Below, in pieces: positions 19,969 to 28,455 of a stretch of DNA of 64,000 nt (position 1 is the stretch's first letter; each line of letters begins with the position of its first letter). A program made the translations under genes and the position numbers. This DNA comes from Fragilariopsis cylindrus CCMP1102 (lineage: Eukaryota; Bacillariophyta; Bacillariophyceae; Bacillariales; Bacillariaceae). The stretch is taken from contig FMBT01000341.1 of assembly GCA_900095095.1 (NCBI GenBank), forward strand, positions 186,001 to 250,000, read 5' to 3'. Below the pieces are notes generated by a model. That model did no database searches, was not told the DNA's origin, and saw only the letters and a list, made by a program, of their open reading frames with translations.

Positions 19969-22900
19969 ATGACGATAATCATGAGAGGCAGCAGCAGCAA
20001 CAATAACAGTAACGACGACGATCGTCCCGTCGTGTGCTGTTGTTATAAATATAATTCACGACGTAGTAGAAAAAGACAACGCATGCGATCGAGCGTGACG
20101 ATAATGGTGATGATGACGACGACGATAATGACAATGACAACAATTACAATGGTTCTGATGGGAAATTATATATTGTCTCGGTCAGTATCCACTGCTTTCA
20201 TCGTTGTCACTCCTACAACAACTCCAACAACAAGAATAAGAATAAGAACGCATCCGACAATAACAATAACAAGAAGTAATCAGAATTATAACTATGATCA
20301 TCGTCGATGGGATAGTGATAGAATAATACGAGGAGGAGGAGGAATAAGTAGGATAAAAACAGCAACGATATTGACCGCTGTTGATTCTTCTTCAGGAGGA
20401 GGAGGAGGAGGAGGAGGCGGAAAAAATAGCAATCAGAATAACAACAACAAGAATAAAGGAAAACGGAACTATAGGAAAAAGAAATCAACAACAACATCGA
20501 AAACTAAAACGAACAATAGGAATAGAAAGTATAACAATCCAAAAAAGAAGAAAGCATCAGTAGATCCTTCTAGAGAGAAGAAACGAGAAATTATGGAACA
20601 AATAAAGGCTACTAATAAAAACCAACAACAAGATGGAAAAGACGACGGGATGAACAGGAGCAACAAAAGTAGTAGCAATAGCAAAGATAATGATATCAAC
20701 AACAACAACAAAAAGAACAATCCATTTATGGTGAATCCATTCCAAGCTGGTAAAAGCTTTCGTGATACACTTGGTACTCTAACAACACTCGGTCGAGGAT
20801 TACAATTACCAAAAGAAACAAAACAAAAATACTTTCTGGATGATCGATTATTAGATGTGGATGATGGTAGTACAAGTACTACACGTAGTACTACTGGTAA
20901 TCGTGGTGGGGTGGGTAGTATCGGTAATTTCAAATCATTATCATCATTATTCGGTGATGATGGTCAGACAACATCATCATCATCATCATCATCATCAACA
21001 AATGCGAATCGATTATTACGTGATTATGCTGCAGCATCGGATGAATTTGATACGAACACATATATACCAGAAGTATTAGTAATTGGTGCAACAGGTGAGG
21101 TTGGTCGATTGGTGGTTCGGCGTTTATTATTAGAATCACAACGTAAAGATAAAAATAATAATAATAAATTCCGTATACGTGTATTAGTGCGTGATTTGTA
21201 TTCACAAACATTAAATTTATTAGGTACTGGTGTTAGTTATTGTCAAGGTGATTTAAATAATATTGAAAGTTTAGAATATGCCTTAACGGATGTGGATAAA
21301 ATTATTTATGTTGCTGGTTCACCACGATCCGATGAATCGAATTTTCAAACTAAATTTCAATCATTCCTTTATGAACATAGTACTAGTAATATGAACATTG
21401 ATATGAATATATCGCAGTCGTCATTGCAATTATTAACAGAAGAAGAAGAACAACAACAACAACAACATAAAACAACACCAACAAAGACTAAGACAAAACC
21501 AGAATCCAACGAAACGTCAACAGCAGCAGCAGCAGCAGCAATATCATCCCCTGATAATAATGATGGTATGGACTGGGAACAATTATCCAATATTTTAGAA
21601 GTTAGGGCACAATTGGCGGAACAGGTGGATTATATTGGGATGAAAAATTTAGTATCCGCGTATCAGAATGTTCGTGTTACGGATTATGGCACATCACAGG
21701 CAGCAAAACGTAGTTTGTTTAAATTTTCCGAAAAAAAAGATGATTTTAATTTATTTACTATACTACTTGATGACGATGACGATGACGATGATGATGATGA
21801 TAATGATAATTACGGCGATAACAATAGTGATAATATTAGTGATAATAATAACAACGATAACGACAATTTGAGTTTCGGAAAAAGAAAAAAATCTAATGAT
21901 CCGTACTATTATGATGATGACCACGAAGATGATGAATACGATGCCGTCATCGACTACAGTGACAACAAGTACGACGAGGACTACGATTACGATTACGATG
22001 ATGATGAAGATAATGAGAATGATAACTACGGTCTAATGTTGGAATCTCGAAACGCAGCAAAAAATACTATTGTTAAGACTCAAGTGCAGTGGTTACGTAA
22101 CAAATTTTATAACGGTGTATTTGTTGGGAAAGTCCCGAAAGCAACCATTGCCAATCTTGGAAGTGGTGGGGAAGCTGCAATTATTAGTAGCCGTCTTCGT
22201 GCACGAGAAGATCCGAATTTAGGTATTGATATGACAAACTTTGCTGGATTTATCTTACGATTAGTATCCGATGGGAATAATTACGAAGTATTTGCACGGA
22301 CCGGTTCGTACGAAACAGATGGGATCGAATATGTGTATGAATTTGGTACCGACAGTAAACGACCAACGGCAGAAAATAAATCACATAATCGGTTTAAGAC
22401 GGTACGACTGGCATTCGAAAATTTTAAGCCCATACAACGACAAAAATATTCCAACTCAAATAATATCAAAATCCATAATACAGGAGATAACAACAACAAC
22501 AACGACGCTAGTAGCAGTAACAACGACGAAAATGAAAATGACGATGACGACGACATCTACATGGTTCAACCCTTTACAGGTATTGACGTTCGTTATTTTG
22601 GTTTTAGATTTCGTTCATCGAGTAATATGGAAGTCGATAATAATCGAATTTCGAAACAACTAGAACAACGTATGCGTGGTGGTAGCAACAGCAACAACAA
22701 CAATGGTGAAATCTTCCAGAGTTTTTATCTAGCACTATCGTACATCAAGGTCTATCGAGCTCAACCGGATCCAGAGTTTATATACTTGAGTGATGCCCGA
22801 ATACCACCTATTATCCGTGACGGTATGGTTGATCACCAACGTCGACTTCTCTTGACGGACGACGAGGCGGCTACAGTTAATATCGGAAACAAGAAGAACA

Positions 22901-23346
22901 AGAAAAGAAGGAAAGGTGATGGTAGTGATAGAAAAAATAGCAACGATTTGATAGCCACAACAACTACGTTGTTGAATGAAAAGGAATTGCAACAAAAATC
23001 TCGGTTAGAACGATCACCCGAAGAAACATACTTTAAATATCGTGGGGAAGAAATTCTTACCAAATCTGGTCTTTCGTACACTATTATCCGAGTTGCAGGA
23101 TTTAATGAACTATCCACCTCGGAGGCTAGCACTATCGATTTAGTTAAGTCAAATACCGATGCTAATATTGTACCAGTCTCACGAGCAGAAGTTGCACAGG
23201 TATGCGTTAGTGCTCTTTTGGATCCTTCTGCATTGAACAAAAGTGTATACATGACAAAGAAAAAAGTAGTTGGTAAAAATGTTCTAGATGAAGAGGATAT
23301 ATCAGCCAAGTTTGATGCAATACCTAGTGATAATAATATAATGTGA
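19969..23346 (+). CDS. HCF173-like protein: split NAD(P)-binding (atypical SDR) fold with inserted CIA30 domain
   Basis: Single exon, 1125 residues. A hydrophobic signal-like stretch followed by VSTAF fits a plastid presequence. Low-complexity linkers lead to a Rossmann start near residue 368 (VLVIGATGEVGRLVVRRLL; GxxGxxG motif) with a VLVRD strand and an IIYVAGSPRSDE strand. A CIA30-type domain follows near residues 754-940 (MTNFAGFILRLVSDGNNYEV through the YLALSYIKVYRA segment). The SDR fold then resumes near residue 1037 (GLSYTIIRVAGF, PVSRAEVAQVCVSALLD). This order is that of HCF173, a chloroplast factor needed for psbA mRNA translation in plants. That role is inferred from architecture. 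Several poly-Asp, poly-Asn and poly-Gly runs interrupt the fold. Confidence 0.82.
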   Translation: MTIIMRGSSSNNNSNDDDRPVVCCCYKYNSRRSRKRQRMRSSVTIMVMMTTTIMTMTTITMVLMGNYILSRSVSTAFIVVTPTTTPTTRIRIRTHPTITITRSNQNYNYDHRRWDSDRIIRGGGGISRIKTATILTAVDSSSGGGGGGGGGKNSNQNNNNKNKGKRNYRKKKSTTTSKTKTNNRNRKYNNPKKKKASVDPSREKKREIMEQIKATNKNQQQDGKDDGMNRSNKSSSNSKDNDINNNNKKNNPFMVNPFQAGKSFRDTLGTLTTLGRGLQLPKETKQKYFLDDRLLDVDDGSTSTTRSTTGNRGGVGSIGNFKSLSSLFGDDGQTTSSSSSSSSTNANRLLRDYAAASDEFDTNTYIPEVLVIGATGEVGRLVVRRLLLESQRKDKNNNNKFRIRVLVRDLYSQTLNLLGTGVSYCQGDLNNIESLEYALTDVDKIIYVAGSPRSDESNFQTKFQSFLYEHSTSNMNIDMNISQSSLQLLTEEEEQQQQQHKTTPTKTKTKPESNETSTAAAAAAISSPDNNDGMDWEQLSNILEVRAQLAEQVDYIGMKNLVSAYQNVRVTDYGTSQAAKRSLFKFSEKKDDFNLFTILLDDDDDDDDDDDNDNYGDNNSDNISDNNNNDNDNLSFGKRKKSNDPYYYDDDHEDDEYDAVIDYSDNKYDEDYDYDYDDDEDNENDNYGLMLESRNAAKNTIVKTQVQWLRNKFYNGVFVGKVPKATIANLGSGGEAAIISSRLRAREDPNLGIDMTNFAGFILRLVSDGNNYEVFARTGSYETDGIEYVYEFGTDSKRPTAENKSHNRFKTVRLAFENFKPIQRQKYSNSNNIKIHNTGDNNNNNDASSSNNDENENDDDDDIYMVQPFTGIDVRYFGFRFRSSSNMEVDNNRISKQLEQRMRGGSNSNNNNGEIFQSFYLALSYIKVYRAQPDPEFIYLSDARIPPIIRDGMVDHQRRLLLTDDEAATVNIGNKKNKKRRKGDGSDRKNSNDLIATTTTLLNEKELQQKSRLERSPEETYFKYRGEEILTKSGLSYTIIRVAGFNELSTSEASTIDLVKSNTDANIVPVSRAEVAQVCVSALLDPSALNKSVYMTKKKVVGKNVLDEEDISAKFDAIPSDNNIM

Positions 23347-23953
23347 TTTAAAGTCTCTTAAAGATCTAATAGAAATAGAATACTATGGAAGTTTTGAACT
23401 CCTTTTTATTTTTTTGTTCCACTGGCTAGTAATACACATCTAGTAGAAGGCAAGGCATGGAGCAAAGAAATACCAATATGTGTCTCAAACTTCTAGGTAA
23501 TTAAATACTGAATGAAACAACAATGGGCTGCTTACTGCTGCATGTTTTTAAAGAAATTAGGGTGAAGTACTTGTCTATATTCCTCTCACATTATTTACTA
23601 CTGATCTTCTACTGTGACTATATGTTGTTACTACTGCAAACTAGATATAACTACTGTAAAGAACTATCGCATCATCTTCTTTGCTACTGTACTACAGTAT
23701 TTGTTTTCGTTGTTTGTCTAACCAATGCTGTCAACATGCATTATATAATAACCTGAAGGGGGGGGGTCAAGAATTGGGGGCGCGCGGTATTCATTATCGT
23801 CCCCCGGATCCTAGAGAGGAAAACTTGATCTTCGTTGATCTTCGTTGACGATCTTCGTTTTAAACTTCGTTCAAATTCGTTGATCAACGTTTGTCATTGA
23901 AATTGAAGATCCTCATTATCGAAAGCAACACCGACAATTATAACAACACTACA
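23347..23953. other. Intergenic region with a triple GATCTTCGTT motif
   Basis: No gene supported. A G8 run lies at about 23760. GATCTTCGTT occurs three times at 23827-23836, 23837-23846 and 23850-23859, about 100 bases upstream of the next ATG. Confidence 0.55.
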
Positions 23954-24496
23954 ATGAGTGTGTCGTATGGCTGTGAAACTTTGGGCATGGCGTTGTCCAT
24001 TTTGCTTACCTTGATTTTTGGTGGATTACTTTTCCTCATCGCAGGATCCAATATCAATGTCAAGAACAATGACGACACCTCCAGTTACATTATTTCTTCC
24101 AACGGCAGTAACATCGACAATGATGGTCGCAACGATTGTGATACTGTCGCCGCTACTAAGACCAACGAATCGACGAACAACGATGATGATGATGATGATG
24201 ATGATGTCGCGACAGGAGTGCCAAAGACTCCTTGGTCTCCCGCTTGGACGACACCAATACGGGCAAGAGTCGTCAAGAAGGAAGTTCGTGGCGATCGTGA
24301 CCAGAACAGCAGTAACTGCCACAACAACGATGGTGGTGATGGTACTGGTAGTCTTCGTGATACTACCAATATCGACAACACCCATGATGTCGGTGCTTCG
24401 TCTTCGTGGTCGACCTGCTCATACCCTACGACTTTGAAATCGCGAAGTAAGAATGAACGAGCTCAAGCAAGAACCAACTATGAAAATGATTACTAA
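23954..24496 (+). CDS. Small single-span membrane protein, function unknown
   Basis: From the first ATG at 23954 the frame gives 180 residues. An early hydrophobic span (LGMALSILLTLIFGGLLFLIAG, shortened at its ends) is followed by a hydrophilic Asn/Asp/Thr-rich domain containing a poly-Asp run and a PKTPWSPAWTTPIRARVVKK segment. No family is recognised. Codon-level Asp and Asn runs are like those of neighbouring genes, which supports it being a real gene. Confidence 0.55.
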   Translation: MSVSYGCETLGMALSILLTLIFGGLLFLIAGSNINVKNNDDTSSYIISSNGSNIDNDGRNDCDTVAATKTNESTNNDDDDDDDDVATGVPKTPWSPAWTTPIRARVVKKEVRGDRDQNSSNCHNNDGGDGTGSLRDTTNIDNTHDVGASSSWSTCSYPTTLKSRSKNERAQARTNYENDY

Positions 24497-25473
24497 CTTA
24501 CAGTGTGATGATAGAAAGAACAACAACAACAACAACAACTGGAGCATTAAGTGGAATACATACATAGATAAATTATATAATAGGACCATATAATCACTAT
24601 CATGACTACAATGGAATTATAGTAGTATCGATGAAATAGTTACATCGTAGTAGTAGTAGTATTATGATTGTCACTCTTCTCATTGCGTATGCTTTTCCTC
24701 TAGCAGTACAGTAGCCACACCAAGCTGCTAAATCTGTGTGTTCTCTTTTCATTATGCCTCGTTATCCTCATCATCTATGGTGTCGTCGTCTTCGTTGCAG
24801 TCATCATCGTTCGTATCGAATTCGCCGTTGTCATTGTATCTTCCGCCACCTTCCCACGTCTGTTAGGCAAGAAGAAGAAAAAGTCCCGTCCCATGAGGTC
24901 ATTCGTTAAAGACGGTCTTTTGGTTTGGAATATCGAGGGCCTCTTCTTCGTTCAAACGTTACCCTCCTGGTCTTAAATATAGTTATTGCTTATTCCTTCT
25001 ATAAATAATCAATAAAAATATGCATATGAATGAACAAAAAATAGTAACATTCCATTGTACTGATTTGCACTCACTGTACTGCATCGTGACAGCAACAACA
25101 AGCAGGACAAACCTGAAATCATGGCTGTCGTAGTCATTCTTATTGCCGTTGTCGTCGTCGTCGTCGTCGTTTATGGCGAAGACGAAGAATATTGAATTTA
25201 TAAAGAGAAAGTAAAAATATTCTTCCTATAATATACGTATGACTATTGCTATGAGGAAGATTGTCATCTCATAGGATCTAGAGTAAATTACTATTATATT
25301 CCTATGAGAGATTTTTTTATTTTAAAAATCAATATTTGGGAAAAAGAATGAACCATCAAATCAAATCAAATTGGAATCAATTCATATTATTGATTTTTAT
25401 GTTGTTGTTTTTACTATTTTTATTATTTTTATTATTCCTCTCATCATCCACAAAAATAATAGAAACGATGGTA
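24497..25473. other. Intergenic region with one possible minus-strand acidic exon
   Basis: Between the ends of convergent genes. The stretch 24752-24859 (minus) could be a terminal exon and is listed separately. A (TCG)n-type run near 25151-25170 and scattered AT-rich DNA make up the rest. Confidence 0.45.
24752..24859 (-). CDS. Possible terminal exon of an unresolved acidic protein
   Basis: After a plausible acceptor (CTAACAG ending at 24860) the minus strand reads 35 codons starting TWEGGGRYNDNGEFD, continuing very acidic, to a TAA at 24754-24752. Another minus-strand stretch near 25109-25190 codes a hydrophobic run then poly-Asp and ends at a TTCAG|GTTTGT donor. Their phases do not join, and I found no start codon. 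It may be a non-coding or decayed remnant. Confidence 0.22.
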   Translation of the reverse strand, partial: TWEGGGRYNDNGEFDTNDDDCNEDDDTIDDEDNEA

Positions 25474-26931
25474 TTATTTGGGATCCACAAAATAATGTTG
25501 TATATCACTCCATGTTCTATTAATAGCAATTGATTGTATCAATGATGTAATATGTTTAATTTCCTTCGATGTAAAGTATCCATCATAATCACTACGGGCA
25601 GTAAATTCACGAAATGGTGATACCTGTTTCAACTCTAGAAAGTTTAATATATCTAAAGCAGTTTCATTTACTTTGGTGGTATAGTCTTCATAAAATACTG
25701 TATGGAGCGGTACATCATGATGGGAATCAATAATTATATCAACACCTTCATACACTAAATTATGCCATTGGATCCATTTATAAAATTCACCATGACATGG
25801 TGCTTTTGGTATTTTATCTTTCGAACCATAAAATTGAATATCTTGTTTTTGATATGTTTTACCAAGATCCTTACACCATTGATGCAATCCATTCGAATCA
25901 TTCGAATGTTCCTTCAACCATTTTGTATTATTTTTATATCCCTTATGACGATGTTCTAAATGATATCGTGCAATAATATTATGGAAGGGATTTCGATATA
26001 AATGTATTGCCTTGTAGACACGTTCGGGTGGATATTCAACATCATACTTCCGACGTTGCTTGGCTGGAGTTAATCGAGCATGACCTAATGCGCATCGTTT
26101 CAAAAATTGCAATGGTGTTTCTATATACTCATCTGGACCACAATCCACACACCGAGAACCACAATGTGTTTTTGTGATCACATACTTGTCGGGTAGGTCA
26201 CGTGGTGTATGTAATTTACCAGACATGCCCGGCCAGAAGGGTCCCTCAGGACGACGTGGATAAATTGATAATGAATTTGGTTCATCAGCAGGTGTTACTT
26301 CATCACCATAATTTGTTGCATGTGACTTATTAGATGATCGTGCAACCATAGTCATCGTATAGGATGTACCAGAATTAGGAAAACTCATTAACCAGGCAAT
26401 GTGTGGAAGAAATTCATTCAATGGTTGTAAGACGAATTGTCCGGATGGACCCGTCGGACGATGATACTGATAGGTGGTTGAATATCGTTGATGATGATTC
26501 AGATCATTTTTAAAATATTGTTTTCGTGCATCTTCATAATGTGCCTCATCTAATATCTTACGTTCTTTCACGCTCATATAATAGGAAGCTACACCCATTA
26601 TTATAATTAATAATATTAAACGACTATTCTTTTTAGAGAAAGATATACTGTTCTTGTTGTTTGAGGAGGACGATTCTCCTCCTCCACTACTTCCTCCTCC
26701 AGTTGCTAAATCACCAGATGAAGAATCGTCATTGTTGTCATTGTCATTGTTACTGTTGTCATTGTCATTGCCGTTGGTTATATCGACAGTCGATCCTATC
26801 GTTGAAGCTTTATGGTCCCCATTTTCATCGTGCAGTATATTAGAGTCGTGCCCATTTGATAATGGCAATGACGACGATGTCGTCGTCGACGATGCTCCTG
26901 CGACGACAGGATTTCTTCGTCGGGGTATCAT
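25474..26931 (-). CDS. Golgi-type sulfotransferase (type II membrane)
   Basis: Single exon, 485 residues. A Ser/Asn/Asp-rich cytosolic N-terminus is followed by one membrane span near residues 104-120 (RLILLIIIMGVASYYM), the type II topology of Golgi enzymes. The PAPS-binding 5'-phosphosulfate loop is visible as MSFPNSGTSYTM near residue 177 and the 3'-phosphate motif as YRNPFHNIIARYHLEHR near residue 309. A CGSRCVDCG cysteine cluster lies between. The C-terminal part carries the typical late segment (HTVFYEDYTTKVNETALDIL). The acceptor, probably a carbohydrate or glycoprotein, cannot be told from sequence. Confidence 0.82.
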   Translation of the reverse strand: MIPRRRNPVVAGASSTTTSSSLPLSNGHDSNILHDENGDHKASTIGSTVDITNGNDNDNSNNDNDNNDDSSSGDLATGGGSSGGGESSSSNNKNSISFSKKNSRLILLIIIMGVASYYMSVKERKILDEAHYEDARKQYFKNDLNHHQRYSTTYQYHRPTGPSGQFVLQPLNEFLPHIAWLMSFPNSGTSYTMTMVARSSNKSHATNYGDEVTPADEPNSLSIYPRRPEGPFWPGMSGKLHTPRDLPDKYVITKTHCGSRCVDCGPDEYIETPLQFLKRCALGHARLTPAKQRRKYDVEYPPERVYKAIHLYRNPFHNIIARYHLEHRHKGYKNNTKWLKEHSNDSNGLHQWCKDLGKTYQKQDIQFYGSKDKIPKAPCHGEFYKWIQWHNLVYEGVDIIIDSHHDVPLHTVFYEDYTTKVNETALDILNFLELKQVSPFREFTARSDYDGYFTSKEIKHITSLIQSIAINRTWSDIQHYFVDPK

Positions 26932-27897
26932 AGTTCTTTATACAATTTGTATTGTATACGATTGTATTGTGAAGATAGATCGATGACTGTACAAATTTTA
27001 TTATTCTTGGTGTTATAACGGAGAGAGAGAGAGAAAGCTTGGTGTCGAATGAATCAGTCGATTTTTTCCTGGTACTAATGAATTGAAGAAAATAAATGAC
27101 GTCCGTTCGTTCGAATTACTTTTTTTCTGTCCTCAAGTAAGGCGTTTCTCTTGTCGATCGGCGAGAAGGAAGGTTGTAAGTAGGTAGACTAATGATCTAC
27201 CCTACGTATATTTGCTACGTGTACTGACTCCTATGATAAATGAATGGGTATTGTATCAATATAATATAATAGAATCAATCGCTTGTCGTCGTGGAAATTT
27301 GGAGTTGTTGTTATTTGTTGTTGTTTTTGATCCTTCAAACAACTTGTTCTCATCATTGGTACTTTCTCCAGCAAACGCAAACTTAGACTGAGGTTTTATG
27401 ATACAACTTTCACGTCGAAAATACGTCTTTTTAGAGAAGGAAAAAAAAATTGATCATTCGACGACTCGAATTCACTCAATCTCCGTAATTTTATTGTGTG
27501 AAAGTTGTCTATGAAAATCTAATGCTAAGTTTGCGTTCGCTGGATGAAGTATTATCTCAATATTATGTGTTACCGGTACGTGCTCTGTGAACGACATTTA
27601 TTTTTGTCGGACAACCCAATCATTTGCCGTGGAGAACCGTGGAACGAAAGTGAAGCAAGAAAAGGAGAGTTCTCGCGGGACTTGTCGCATCGTGCTGTAA
27701 TTTTTCACTACAGTAATAGTGACTGACTGACTCGTGTCTGTGTTGACGACATGACATGTCATCTCTTCAGGAATCTTTTTGTTTAAATTTTATTTTAAAA
27801 ACGCATCCCTGAATCAATCTGAAACCTGGATAGGCTCACAAAAAGAAAGATGGAGCATGCTATAGAATCGAACGAATCATCGCTTGACCATAGATAG
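26932..27897. other. Intergenic region with an imperfect inverted-repeat element
   Basis: Shared upstream region of the sulfotransferase (minus) and the small acidic peptide (plus). A GA-rich run at 27020-27034, a ~190-bp inverted-repeat structure at 27361-27550 and a motif shared with 19735-19767 are the only features seen. Confidence 0.55.
27361..27550. repeat. MITE-like imperfect inverted repeat, about 190 bp
   Basis: Outer arms 27361-27386 and 27525-27550 pair with about three mismatches in 26. Similarity continues inward: CAACTTTCAC at 27404-27413 pairs with GTGAAAGTTG at 27498-27507 at the same distance from the ends. The centre is unrelated. No target-site duplication is clear and there is no ORF. 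It could be a non-autonomous DNA transposon remnant or a hairpin-forming sequence. Confidence 0.5.
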
Positions 27898-28056
27898 ATG
27901 AAGTTATCAACATCGCTATTCGTCCTGAGTATCTTACTTCCAACCGCAAATTTTTCATTCCTCACTTTTGGCACGTTGGAAGGCGAAGATGACGACCAGG
28001 ATGTCGAGGGAGGAGATGACGACGTTGACATTGACGAGGAAGGAGAAGAATTCTAA
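27898..28056 (+). CDS. Small secreted acidic peptide (52 residues)
   Basis: ATG at 27898, stop TAA at 28054-28056. The first ~20 residues (MKLSTSLFVLSILLPTANFS) are a good signal peptide: one Lys, a Leu/Ile-rich core and a small-residue exit. The remaining ~32 residues are strongly acidic (LEGEDDDQDVEGGDDDVD, then IDEEGEEF). The clean switch from signal to acidic tail ending in a stop is unlikely by chance. No family is recognised. Highly acidic secreted peptides can bind cations or silica-associated polyamines, but that is speculation here. Confidence 0.5.
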   Translation: MKLSTSLFVLSILLPTANFSFLTFGTLEGEDDDQDVEGGDDDVDIDEEGEEF

Positions 28057-28455
28057 CTTTGATGATAAAAGTTCCATAAAGCTCGAATCCTTTAAAGTCA
28101 AATGACAACGGCTCCGACAACGGCAACATAATATTACATCATAAACGAACCATTATTCTTACTCCTACGTAAAACATACAGCAGTGGCCGTCCGTCGCTG
28201 ATAACAACAATGCCAGAGAAAAACGGATCTTTTGAGCAGTACTCAGTGTGGTTCGATTTCGAGTACAGTAAGTCAGGATAACTCCCAAAAGTGAGAAGTT
28301 CTACGATGATACCAACCAAGGTAATTAGAAGTGAGAGAGAGACCGAAGCATAAAATAGAAAATCTATTATTACTACTGTTTTTAATCTTAATAAAAGTTT
28401 ATGGAAAAATTGTATAGTGTAGTATATCGTAGTATCCCAATTTCCCCCCCCCCAG
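28057..28455. other. Intergenic region between convergent genes
   Basis: Holds a C10 run at about 28445 just after the pseudouridine synthase stop. A minus-strand frame (28134-28499) overlaps the end of that gene and has no recognisable motif. Confidence 0.45.
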
